In this document: positions 45,296-56,319 of the stretch, piece by piece
How positions within the stretch are numbered: position 1 is the first letter of the stretch
How the letters are laid out: each line of letters starts with the position of its first letter
From: Welwitschia mirabilis
Taxonomy: Eukaryota; Gnetophyta; Gnetopsida; Welwitschiales
Direction: 5' to 3'
Length of the DNA stretch: 64,000 nucleotides
Assembly (NCBI GenBank): GCA_051453625.1
Contig: JBOZIK010000001.1
Coordinates: 71,704,451 to 71,768,450, forward strand
Program-made: the position numbers and the translations under genes
Notes under the pieces: model-generated
The model's input: the letters and a program-made list of their open reading frames with translations, nothing else
Told to the model about the DNA's origin: nothing
The model's database searches: none

Positions 45296-47586
45296 TAAAA
45301 AGGAGCTTTCACTTTGTAAAAATCCATTTCTTTGAATTGGCATATTTCATCTTTTGTCTTTGAAAGTGGAACTCTATAGAAGCGCAAGAGCTTTGAGTAC
45401 ATCCACTATGATCGAACTTCACAATGTTATTATTTTACAAGCTGTCAATGCTACACTCTCACTAATGAAAGCAAAGTAAGAAAAAGACATTTTTAGCTTA
45501 CTTTTGCATCATCAATGCTTTTTAAGAAATTAGGGCTTTAATGGCTATAAGTGTTAGGGTTTTAGTTTTATGACCAGAGGTGCATGCTTACAAATAATTA
45601 TTTACTAGCATCATCAGGTTATGGTCTTTTACATGCATATTTTTATTTCTGCTATAAAAGTTTTTTTAGGATTTTGATTAAATCTTTTATAAGTATCTTT
45701 GATTTTTTGTTTTATCCTTATATTCTTTCATGTAGTTTTCTAGTTTGTAGGTTTTTTGTAGTTTGTTTCTTACCTTTCTTAGGCTATAAAAATGAAGGAT
45801 ATTGAGATCCATTTAACAAATTATAAGCACATAGTATAGGTGGTTCTGAGAGACAAATAGAAATCTTATTTTAAAAGGCAACCATGAGGTGGAAGGCATT
45901 TAAGATTTTTGTTGAGGTTATTGAGCTACTGATTGATACGAATTTTTCTTGGAGTCATTTGAATGCCATTTTCCTTTTCCCATACATTTTCTAAAGATTA
46001 AAAATTTGTTTCTTTTTTTTTGCTTCATTCACTAAGTGCTCAACTATATAGTTAAGGTTTATCATATGCTGGTTTCTCATATAACTGGGGTTTTTCATAT
46101 GCTTGTTTAATCTATTCTTAGGCTTATTAGCATGATGAAAACCTATTTTCATTAAGTGACATTAGAGCTCCTTTAATTGCCCTTCTAATGAGAGTCATTG
46201 TATTTTTTTGTCTACTAATAAATGTTCTACTTTTTCTAGAGATAGTTTACATGGAAATTGTTATAACCTTCACCAATATCTTTATAAGAATGCCTAAGAG
46301 GAAGTATAAATGGAAGCCTCTTATCACCAATGATATTGAGCTCAGTAACCCTACTTATCCCAAGTTCTTATCTAGATTCCTATGTTCAATGAGAGAGAGG
46401 TCTCTACTATTTTCATTTGTGTGTTTTGTCATTGTTTTCTCTAGTTTCAGTATGAAATTTGAGTTTTTGATATTGTGGTGTTTTGATAACTTTACAGATC
46501 TATAAGATCTTGATTGGAGCATGTTGTGATCTATCATGTCCAACTAACAACTTGATTATTCAAGTTCTTAATGATTCTACTAATCCTTTAGTTAAGATTT
46601 ATTGTTTGTATTCATTGCACCTTGTTTCTAGTCCTTTATAAGTGTTTATTTTTATAAATCATAATCATGGGAGCCCACTGCTATATGAATCTACTTTTTC
46701 AAGAACTATAATAGAAATAGCTTCATACTTTATTTCATAATGTAGCCTAGCATGGACATTACAATCTCCAAATTTCAATAGTTATTGCTTATAGTTGTAT
46801 TGTCATTGCCTTGCTCAAGGAGACGAGCTCAAAAAGTTTTAATTGTGTGAAAAGCTTACAAAGTACAAAATTCTATGATTGGAAAGTTCTTTATAATTAG
46901 AAATCTAATTAAGCAAATTATCCCATAAGATTTGAAAACTACATGTTTTAATTTGTGATCTTTAAATTTTTTGTGTCAAGATTAATCTTTACATGGATTT
47001 TATCACTGCCTCTCTCTATGTTTCTCTACTTATCAGATTAATAATGTTTTAAGCACTTAAACATAGGTATAATAAATTATAATGTAATGGGTAAGCTTTT
47101 TCTTTAAGATCTAATTAGCCAGAAAGTCTAAGAAGCATTAAATGAATAGTAAGTTTACAAAATTATAGGAACTAGTCTCAGCAAAGTGCCAAAGATGGAC
47201 GAGAAAGGGAACTAACATAAAGTACAAAATCAAGGAAAAGTGAATAGGTTACAAGATAGGGTTATTGAAGAAAGATATAAAGCAAAGATATGTTGTTATA
47301 TTTGATGTATATTTCACACTATAAAGTTCATTAAAAGGGCTTGCTACACAAAAATTTACTGAGAAAAATGTAGTGATTTTAACACACTAAATCAATTACA
47401 TGTTTAGATTCATTATTTTAGAGCTTTCAATTAGAACAAATTACAAGGATTGTAGTTTGATTTCATTTCAGTAGTATTAGGGATTAATCTTGCTTAACTT
47501 ATTGAAGAATTTGCATACATGCATTGTGTTTGAAGTAGTCATTCATTCTCTCTCTTGAGTAATGAATTTTCTTAACATGTTTATAG
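45296..47586. other. Left interior of the CACTA element, no gene recognised
   Basis: Open frames at 45584-45805 and 46188-46505 (plus) look hydrophobic or mixed. RMPKRKYKWKPLITNDIEL at about 46289-46345 has a protein-like feel but no family I can name. This stretch could hold further captured exons too decayed to see. Confidence 0.45.
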
Positions 47587-47890
47587 GCAACCATAGACCA
47601 GACATTGCCATTTTAAAAAAGGGTGCTGCCTTCTTAATATTAGGTGTACTTTACTTAATGATAAGGAATGTTATCCACTACACATGAGTGACCTCAGAGG
47701 CATATTCATCCCATTAATTTCCCTTCTTACTAGAGGTGCCCATGGTGGCATAGTGATTTTTGATGATTACCATGAAGCTTATTATTGGTTATGCCAAAAT
47801 AATCCCCTTGATGCAAATATAATGTCATGGTGGGATTATGAGTACCAAATCATAGTAATGGATAATAGAATGATTATTGTCAACTATTAA
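47587..47890 (+). pseudogene. STT3: Captured exon of STT3 (oligosaccharyltransferase catalytic subunit), broken
   Basis: STT3 is the multi-membrane-span catalytic subunit that transfers the lipid-linked glycan to Asn in the ER lumen. Reading from an acceptor-like TTTATAG (ending 47586): a hydrophobic membrane segment AAFLILGVLYLMIRNVIHYT, a stop where Trp is normal, VTSEAYSS, then a one-base frame change, RGAHGGIVIFDDYHEAYYWL, CQNNPLDANIMSWWDYEYQI and an NR..IV end. The luminal signature WWDYGYQI has Gly changed to Glu. About 100 of the usual 700-plus residues are present and I found no neighbouring STT3 exon. The STT3B-like VTSEAYSS segment suggests that paralogue. It is a single-exon-like capture inside the CACTA element, not a working gene. 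Confidence 0.88.
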
Positions 47891-49560
47891 ATAATTTTAA
47901 AAGTGCCTTTTGCCTTATGTAGTTTCTTATTTAGTAACAACTAGTTGTTTATTTGTATAGGCACTTTTATAGTTTTTATATTAATCTATTTATTCCAATT
48001 CCTAGTGCTATTATGAAAATTTCATGATTATGATTTAGCAGCTTATGTAACAATATTGACTAACCTAGTTATACATTTGGGTTGGGGGAGTGATTGTTGA
48101 GGAAGCCTATAGATTATAATATTCAAGTTTGATTCAATATTTAATCACTATTTTCTAACTAGAGAATACTTGACCTTTGTAAAGAGAATTTGTATAACAA
48201 AGACTATAATGATAAACCATTCTATTAAGTTGTGTGGCAAAAAGATTAACGTGTAAGAAAATGTTATCACTTATTATTTTGAAGCACAATGATTTACTCT
48301 TTCAAATGAAAAAGATCCTCACTTACATTAGCTCCTCTTCATGATTCTTCTACATTATAGTATTACTATTAAATATCCTAAGATATCCAAATATTAAAAT
48401 GTAGGATAAATTCATTTAAGTCAATTTTAATGAACTTTATATTAATTTAAACTTGCTAAATATTTTAAGAAACTAGAACTAGAAAATTTCTTCTCTGTTT
48501 TTGTTCTTTCATGTTATTATAAACTTGGAGAAAATATGAAAAGACAGTGAGAGAGAAGAAACATAGTTATGCATTTATGTGAGGTTTGATGATCTTTTAC
48601 TTTTAATTCTAATGCACATACATTTTTAATAAATGTTATTTCTTTTGTTAAAACTCACAAATGATGTTACTATGGAAAAGACAGTATGGAAGTATTAACA
48701 TTTTAAATATTCAATGCTAACCATGTCTTTTATATACAAAATATTTGCTACTATAGTCTAAAGTTTTGCACAGAAGCTATCCTATTAAGCCTATAAGACC
48801 ACTTGCATCTACAAGTGATGATTCTTACTTAACTGGTAGAACACCTTTAAGAAATCTAATAATATGGGAGGTATATTTCTTTATGTTCTTACCAGTTTTC
48901 TATTATGATGTCAACATAATGTAGATAGTAGTAATGCTATTCCTAATGTAGATAGTAGCAAGGCAGATAACATAAATGATTGCATGGGTGACAGGGATTT
49001 TGTAGAACTTTCCACAATACCTAAAGCTCTTTTAAGTGTTTTCAATAATTCTAAAAATACAACTTTATCAATTCTAAATCCTAAAATCATCTTCATCTTT
49101 GCTAGGATTTCCATTGAAAGGTATCATAAATGAAGATTAGTGAGTGAAATCAGAATGAACTTTGATCTAATTGCTTTGAGAAGGATGAGTTGATTTAACT
49201 CTGGGTGCAACATTTTAAGGAGGGAAAGAGATGCATGAGGAGGGAAATACTAGTTAAGCATAATAATCATATTTTTGGAGATAAAGGAATTTTGATTGCT
49301 TTAGAGTGATAGAGGAATTTTGGCTACTCTATAGCAGATTTCACTAGTTTGATCTTTTTGTCCATATCTCCTTTCTATGATTTTTGTCTCTATTATTCTA
49401 AAGTTTTAATTTTTATTTTGTCTCTATATTGTTTTGAAGTTTTGAATACTCTTAGGATAATGCTATCAAATAGACTTTGGCATGCGAAATCAAAGATTAC
49501 TAGGATGAAAGTTTCAATGTGATGTCGATGTTTTCATTTTTGATAGCTGTTTTATACTAT
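47891..49560. other. CACTA interior, no gene recognised
   Basis: AT-rich. The STT3 coding does not continue past a stop at 47888; neither the DNNTWNN segment nor later STT3 sequence is visible. The minus ORF 48911-49114 contains a short internal repeat (ALLLSTLGIALLLSTLC) reflecting a small tandem repeat of TAGATAGTAG words. Confidence 0.5.
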
Positions 49561-49565
49561 GCTTC

Positions 49566-49822
49566 TACATATTCTTGAGTAAAAATGCTTTGAGAAGTAT
49601 GAAAGCCTATGATGGTTTCCTATACTTCTGCATATTCTTGAGTAAGAGTGCTTTGAGAAGTATGAAAGCCTATGATGGTTTCCTCTAATGGTCAGTAAGA
49701 ATGCTTTGAGAAGTATGAAAGCCTATGATGATTTTTATTTTTTATAGCTATTTTATCCTATCCCTTTGCATATTCTTGAGTAAGAGTGGTTTGAGAAGTA
49801 TGAAAGCTTGTGATGGTTTCCT
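49566..49822. repeat. Tandem/interspersed repeat, unit about 55-60 bp, four copies
   Basis: The word GCTTTGAGAAGTATGAAAGC followed by CTATGATGGTTTCCT recurs at about 49588, 49649, 49693 and 49789 (the last with GGTTTGAG). Three copies are preceded by CATATTCTTGAGTAA. Spacing differs, because a 50-base spacer separates copies three and four. Confidence 0.85.
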
Positions 49823-49829
49823 TCAATAT

Positions 49830-51225
49830 AGTCAATTCCCTCTTTTTATTAACATACTTATAAACTAATTCACCTAATATTTTATTCTATCAATATTGAA
49901 TTCTACCACCACTTGAGATTTAAAACTACTTTAACTTTTAAAAATTGTCTTGTCTCTATCTTGGGTGATTTATCATCAATTGTCTATTAATTCAAATCAC
50001 TCAACTCCCTCTTAATTATGATTGATTGTTTAGGGGAGTTTCAAGGATACTTTGGCTTAGGGTAATGAGATTTAGACTAATATTAGCCAATGATCTTTAG
50101 ATTAATTTCAATGATTGTTTAGGTGATTCTTCCAAGCAATTGCAGTTTCTAAGGCTCAGCTAGTAGTTGCTGTCATGTATTACTTAAAGGCATTAAGGGC
50201 ATAGAGATGAAAATGCAATGTCAATTTCCTAAAAGCAAATGTTGTGTACTCAACATATTCTTGTAAGAAATAATAAAAGATTAATTCATGGCCATCAAAC
50301 GTCTTTAGCAAATAAAATAGTTTTTAGAAACTGGGTGTTAATAGAAGAGGGAATGCACCTACCACCACATAGAAGATGCACACATAGGAGGTTTAAAAGA
50401 AAGCTATTGTAAAACACTAAATGAGGAAGTGATTGTTAAAAAAGTATGTAGAGAAAATGATGAAGTGCACATGCAGGTAGAAATAGGTAAGAAGGATGAG
50501 TTATTTATTAAAAAGAAGGGTAATGAGATTTAGACTAATTTCAATGATTATCGCTTTAAAATGTGGATTTAATTCATGTTTCATTGAAATCATGTGATGC
50601 TGATAATGTTTTTATGGTATCCAAGTTTGTAGAGATGTGCTAAATTGTTCTAGTCAAGTGCTTCTAATAAATGAAGGATGATCTTCGAGGACTGTGGCTC
50701 TGGAAAATCTACACTTTTAAAGAAGTAATCTTAAGAAGGTTTCTGCAAAGTTACTATTACTGTGAAATCTACCTCTAAGAAGCCTAGGTTTGAAAAGTTA
50801 ATAGAGGAAATCAAAGTGGGTGGCATGTGGAGAAGGAAAGCCAATAACAGTTAATAAAAGAGCTAGCAGGCTCAGTTGATTAACTAAGCTTACTTTGTAT
50901 TGTTCATTAGATAGGAATACACCCAGTGAGGAAATTAAATTAGGTTTATTATTTCATTAATAATTCAATGAGTTATTACTCCTTAAATAGTTCATTAGCT
51001 AGGGTTACTTATGATTTATTCCAATTATCCAAACCCACAAGCCCACTTCAACATTTATTTAAATAATTTAATATCTAAGTACAACTGATAATAAATTATT
51101 ATAAGCTAATATCCCAAAATAAATTATCATTAGATGGAGTATTAATAGGAAATTATTACAAAATTTACATGAACTCTAGACTTAGAGCTTAAAAATAAAT
51201 TAACTTAACCATTTACACTACATTT
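49830..51225. other. CACTA interior, no gene recognised
   Basis: No family assigned. Around 50620-50830 the composition is less AT-rich and could be an exon-like relic. The last 51 bases (51175-51225) recur exactly after the gap. Confidence 0.45.
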
Positions 51226-51678
51226 NNNNNNNNNNNNNNNNNNNNNNNNNNNNNNNNNNNNNNNNNNNNNNNNNNNNNNNNNNNNNNNNNNNNNNNNNNN
51301 NNNNNNNNNNNNNNNNNNNNNNNNNNNNNNNNNNNNNNNNNNNNNNNNNNNNNNNNNNNNNNNNNNNNNNNNNNNNNNNNNNNNNNNNNNNNNNNNNNNN
51401 NNNNNNNNNNNNNNNNNNNNNNNNNNNNNNNNNNNNNNNNNNNNNNNNNNNNNNNNNNNNNNNNNNNNNNNNNNNNNNNNNNNNNNNNNNNNNNNNNNNN
51501 NNNNNNNNNNNNNNNNNNNNNNNNNNNNNNNNNNNNNNNNNNNNNNNNNNNNNNNNNNNNNNNNNNNNNNNNNNNNNNNNNNNNNNNNNNNNNNNNNNNN
51601 NNNNNNNNNNNNNNNNNNNNNNNNNNNNNNNNNNNNNNNNNNNNNNNNNNNNNNNNNNNNNNNNNNNNNNNNNNNNNN
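51226..51678. other. Assembly gap of 453 Ns, very probably false
   Basis: The 51 bases before the gap (51175-51225) are identical to the 51 bases after it (51679-51729). Two contigs that overlap by 51 bases were apparently placed end to end with Ns between them. Confidence 0.9.
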
Positions 51679-51729
51679 TCTAGACTTAGAGCTTAAAAAT
51701 AAATTAACTTAACCATTTACACTACATTT

Positions 51730-53415
51730 GATGGAACAAACTCTTGAACTTATTCTAAGAAAGAACCAATTCTAGCATTCAATGCTTAATGACATCCTAG
51801 AAGATAATGAGAAAAGTGAAACCTACTATTCAGATTGTGGGATTTTAGATGAAGGCCTTTTCTTTGATGATGTTGATAAAAGCTATTGACTCCATGGTTT
51901 AACTAGGTGGCATTAAGATTGTCACATCGAGATTTGTAGGTAGCAAAATACCCAAGGCAACATTGTCATTTCTGAACATTCAAGGATCGTCTTAAGTCCC
52001 CATTAATAAAAATATTTCTAGCAATGCATTCAAGTATGAAGAGCTTTTTAGAAAATGATGGCTAACTCAGCATCCATCCTAGCCAACAAAGCCCATGTGT
52101 AGGCATCTTAACTATGGGTGTTGTTAAGCATTTAGAGATGAACAATGCTTAAAACTAATAAAACTAACACGTTTAGGCTTCCATGTTGTGTGCATTGAAG
52201 GTGAGTGGGTAGGTTATCTTTCAGGAAATATGGTTTATATAATGAGATCACTTATTGAATCCATTAAATGGGATGCACAGATGTCATTTACATTCATTCA
52301 AATGGGAGGCTGACATGGACATAAAATTCTAGTGTTGAATTTTTGATGAATTGGTTTATGTTTTTATTATTGATGTTTTGGTGTATTTGTCAAATGTCGA
52401 AAGGATTTTTTTTTTTTGGTTTTTTAACCTTGTATACTGTAGAAGGAACACTGATGTAGACGTTGAACAAGCACTAAATTAGCATTTACATGCTCTGGTT
52501 TAGTTATCCTTCTTCCCAAGCAAATGAACTTTCTCTGTTTCCATAATGCAGGACCTTGATATGTGGAAGTATTATAACCCAAGACCTTATATGTCTTGTA
52601 ACACTAAAATCATCAAGGGATAGAATAACCTCTAAAGGATAGTGCCACATGAAAGTCAACTCTTGGAGAGAAGTGAGAAACAAATGAGATTAGGCCAAAT
52701 TATGTCTGCTTCCATGTGAATATGAGCTAGTAAAAAAAGAAATGAATACATAGGACAATAAACATCATGTATTGACTAATGCCAAAGGAATTATGATAGA
52801 GAAGAATTTCATTAGATGAGCTAGTAAAAATAGCTAAAAGAACATAGACATTTAGCAACTAGTTCATACAAGATAGTGATGCAACAGAAGGTCCCATGCT
52901 TAAGAAGAAATGAAGAGGAAATTATGGAAAGATATAATGTTAAATGATACTATGTCTTTCATTATTTACTAAGGTGTTAAGGAGAAATTAAAAGCTATTA
53001 ATTGAGTGGATGCCTTGTATTACTCACTGCCCATCTTAGTTTTTAGGGAATTTCAAGGTGAAGGTAAGTTAGTGGAGGAGGGCATGTAAAATATTAACTG
53101 ATCATTAGTCAATCACTGCCTTCTTTTTCCTTGGCGTCCACATCCTTTAGGTCTATTATGATCTTTACCTTTATACAACATTCATGTCTATTTCTATTTT
53201 TACCTACTCCACTCCCATCTTTATTTTTACCATGCCCTCCCATTTAATCTATGTATAGTTTCAACCTTAGCTTCCAACTTAACTATAAGATCCACCATGT
53301 AAGACTCTCTTTCTAATGCCTTTAAATATTTCAAGCATAATAGAATCCAATGGTCAAAGCCCTATCAAAATATCAAGTACCAAGCCCTTAATTAAGTTTT
53401 CTTTTATTTAATAAT
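51730..53415. other. CACTA interior, no gene recognised
   Basis: Around 52530-52620 an acceptor-like TTTCCATAATGCAG is followed by a stretch reading DLDMWKYYNPRPYMSC, so this could be another captured exon, but I cannot name it. A T-rich run is at 52408-52427. Confidence 0.45.
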
Positions 53416-53421
53416 AAGTAA

Positions 53422-53495
53422 GTCCACTTGATAGCATGATTGGTTAATCACGTAATCTATTGGCCTAGAATCCTTGTGTTTAAGTCTAGTTAAGT
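53422..53495 (+). repeat. tRNA-like SINE head 1
   Basis: GATAGCATGATTGGTTAA resembles a pol III A box, and TGTGTTTAAGTCTAG, about 45 bases on, resembles a B box. Together they look like the tRNA-derived head of a plant SINE. The sequence is too diverged for a functional tRNA, and no tail or flanking duplication was fixed. Confidence 0.6.
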
Positions 53496-53569
53496 AAATT
53501 ATTTTTCTAAATTCCTCATTTATGTTTCATACAAAATTAAAATGATTATAATACATCCTCCTCCTAAAT

Positions 53570-53655
53570 TATTTTATTAGCTTAGGTGGTAAAGATAATG
53601 GAGTTAAGAAATTTAAGACTTTAGGTAGAGGTCCTAGTTTTGAGTTCTACTAATG
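53570..53655 (+). repeat. tRNA-like SINE head 2
   Basis: TTAGCTTAGGTGGTAAAG (A box) and AGAGGTCCTAGTTTTGAGTT (B box region) match the plant SINE pattern TAGCTCAGTGGTAAAG...GAGGTCCTGGGTTCGA. It is a different tRNA-like sequence from head 1 and 150 bases downstream. Confidence 0.65.
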
Positions 53656-53799
53656 TCATTATTGTAGGCTATTTACTATTTAAGACTTTCTTTATTAATT
53701 TTCATTTAGACCTATATGCCTTAAAAATCTTTGATTTTTTGTAAGCTATTTGAGACTCTCTATTAGTGTAAATCATAGCTTTGTTTTTTTTTTCATGGG

Positions 53800-54126
53800 A
53801 AAGGATTTTAAGGAATTTATTTGATAAAATACCTTAAAAAATCTTTTGAAGCACTTATTTTGTAAAATGCCTCGAAAGGGTTTTTTGTAAGAAATGCATC
53901 AATTATTTCATAAAATGCCTCGAAAGTCTTTTGAGGTGTTTCTTGTAAAAACACATTAAAAGGTCTTTTAAGGCATTTTAACATAAACACTTTAGAAATG
54001 CCTTAAAAGCATGTAGGATTTTAAGGTGATGTCTTTTAAAGCATTTTATGAAGAAATGCCTTAAAAGATTTTAAAGCCTTGTAAGGAATTTTAGAAATGC
54101 CTTAAAAGCCTATATTTCTTATAGTA
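53800..54126 (-). repeat. Right CACTA terminus and subterminal repeat array
   Basis: About ten copies of AAATGCCTTAAAA/TTTTAAGGTGTTT-like words, then TTTCTTATAGTA at 54115-54126, which is CACTACAAGAAA in reverse with two changes. Confidence 0.85.
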
Positions 54127-54129
54127 TCT

Positions 54130-54578
54130 TTTTTTCTACTTATTTCTTTTGGAATTCCATTCTGCATTAGATTTACAAGTGGTTTTATCTAAGATGAAAT
54201 CACCTCTTTGTACATGAGATTACTACATGATAGAATGGAAAAACAAAAATATCTTACAATTATAAAAATGAATGAATACAGTTATTTTATGTAATTCTTT
54301 CTAGTACATCATTTACATAAATGTATGTTTAACATAACAAAGATCATTCCAAAATTCTACAAGTAGATATTCAACTAGATTTGAAGTTTAACCATTTATA
54401 ATTTTCCATAAAAAAATGTACTCAAAGAAAGATGAATTCAACTTTATGAAGTGTAATGATTAGAGTAGAAAGAAGTAGTAGCTACTTAGAAATATGTAGC
54501 AAACATATTATAATGGAAACCTAATATTTCTTCTTTAAGTTTCAAGGATAAAAATTTTTAAGATGTGGAGAAATATTA
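54130..54578. other. Unassigned spacer
   Basis: AT-rich sequence between the CACTA element and the family-D LTR copy B; no feature recognised. Confidence 0.6.
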
Positions 54579-55802
54579 TGTTTAGGGTTTTTAGGGTCTA
54601 AGGATTTAGCTCAAAAAATCAAATAAAAATTAAATAAAAATAATTTTTATCTAGTGGGACCTATTGAGTTGATTTAGTTACTAGATTCTTTACTTATTTT
54701 TTATTTATTAGCATATTATTATTTGAGATAAAATTTTGTACTTTATAAGTTGAAAATTATTATATTGCAATTATTAGTTTAAATACTTTCTTTCTGGTAA
54801 CCACTATAGTTAATAATATTATTTTGTAGTCTTTTGTTGTTTACTTAATGATATTAGTTTTGTGGCTAAATTAGTAATTATATAAATATTATTTTATTTT
54901 CTTTTGTAACTAATGTATTTAATGTACCATGGTTAGTATATTTCCTCATTTTAATATTAAGTATTCTTGTGAACACTATAATTAATAAGATGCATTATCT
55001 TATCTTATTTAATAATTTTATCTTATTACTACATCCTAATGTAGCACCCATAATTATGATGTTTCATTTTCGTTTATTAGGGGTTAACATGTATTTCGAT
55101 GTTTTTATTGAAATTACTTAATAAATATCTCACCTTGATTCTTTTCTTAATAATTGCAAGTATTGGCATATTTTTATGACATTTTTCTTTGGATAGCTTA
55201 TTGAGTAGATACCAATGATTCTTTATCTTTTCTAAAAATAATGAAATTCCATCTAACTGAGATTTATTATTTTAATACTTATTTTGGAAAATGCTAAGAA
55301 CTTACTGGATTGTGTAACTCATGCATTGATGAAGGAGATCGATTTTTTATGGCTATTATTTACTTATTAGAAAAATAATTTTTGGCATGATGATAATTTA
55401 TTAGTATTATGATGAAATATTAAATGTAACTAGTGATTAGGCAAAGTAATTATTGGAGGTTAGGGAATAATAACATTTTTAAAAGAATAGTTATAGCTTT
55501 TATCTATCCCTTGAAATTCCCAATATCTTTTTTATTCCTTAATCTCATTATACATAGGATCTCTTTTCTTCTTAGGCTTATTCTTTTAAAGACTCTTGAG
55601 TCTTGAAATATTACAGGACTTCTATTTTGGAGCTTTGGAAATTGTAAAGTGTTTAGAATCTTAGAGTCTTTGGAGCTTGAGCATAACAATCTTAGAATTG
55701 TGAAAAACTTCACATTAAGTTATGGGTATGATTCCAAGTTATTCTCTTATTTGTTGAATGTCCTAATGTATTTGTTGACTCTTAATGCACTACCAAATTA
55801 TA
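54579..55802 (+). repeat. Family-D LTR, copy B, cut by the Athila insertion
   Basis: TGTTTAGGGTTTTTAGGGTC starts it; it matches copy A (26818-27945) throughout. It stops at 55802, where the Athila LTR begins. Copy A continues past the corresponding point, so copy B is interrupted here. The minus ORF 55504-55713 is chance. Confidence 0.8.
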
Positions 55803-56002
55803 TGTTGTAAGCTATTTTAAAGGATATTTATACAGGTTTAGATGCATTTCTGAAGATTATGGAGAATTGATGAAGATCTAAAAAATGTACAATTCTTGAC
55901 ATGATTAGAGGCATTTAAAAAATATTCTAATACATTATGCCTTGAAATAAGATCACTAATAAAAAAAGCTAGCTTCTCTTAAGTTGAAAGGACAAAGAAG
56001 AC

Positions 56003-56209
56003 TATCATCTCCTATGTCATCCCCCTGACACTTAGGATGACAACACTACATAAGCCACATTTAAATGATAATGTGAACTGAATTTGGTACTGTGAAGCCA
56101 TCTTTCCTAAAGAAGTGTTTTCCCCATAGTTGTACACATGACATGTAGGATGACTAATGTACCATTTGACCATCATGCACTTGGTCATCTCCACAACAGT
56201 TAGGATGAC
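56003..56209 (+). repeat. Three inverted-repeat motifs upstream of the LTR TATA box
   Basis: TATGTCATCCCCCTGACACT then TAGGATGACA (56013-56042), CACATGACATGTAGGATGAC (about 56134-56154) and GGTCATCTCCACAACAGTTA then GGATGAC (56183-56209). They lie 100-310 bases above TATAAATA. Confidence 0.75.
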
Positions 56210-56311
56210 ACCTAAAATAACTAGCTAACCTTTATCTATTTCATCTTTTTTTTAATTGAATTGAGCATGTTTTGAAGTGAATTTTGTGTGATGGTTTTTA
56301 TTTCTTAGCCT

Positions 56312-56319
56312 TATAAATA
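56312..56319 (+). promoter_or_regulatory. TATA box of the Athila-type LTR
   Basis: TATAAATA followed by ACATCCTTCTTTGACTC, a plausible start-site region. Confidence 0.65.

Larger units (their letters stand above)
44953..54126. mobile_element. CACTA (En/Spm-type) transposon, about 9.2 kb, carrying a host gene fragment
   Basis: The left end is CACTACAAGAAAAATAG, the canonical plant CACTA terminus. The right end, read inward, is TACTATAAGAAATATAGG, the same terminus with two C-to-T type changes. Just inside both ends lie arrays of the subterminal word TTTTAAGGTGTTT/AAATGCCTTAAA (44975-45295 and 53800-54115) in opposite overall orientation. The interior has no recognised TNPD/TNPA transposase, so it is probably non-autonomous. 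It contains an STT3 gene fragment (47587-47890), a minisatellite, two tRNA-like SINE heads and a gap that appears false; the true length may be some 500 bases shorter. Confidence 0.85.

Noticed and set aside
45584-45805. Phe/Tyr-rich 73-codon ORF as a membrane-protein gene (or another STT3 exon)
   Set aside because: Composition follows local T-richness; no STT3 membrane segment could be aligned.
46188-46505. 105-codon plus-strand ORF in the CACTA interior as a host gene or transposase
   Set aside because: Start and end are hydrophobic and low in complexity; the middle (MPKRKYKWKPL) has no match I can name.
53422-53495. A tRNA gene
   Set aside because: A and B boxes are recognisable but degenerate and I could not form a sound acceptor stem and anticodon arm; a SINE head fits better.
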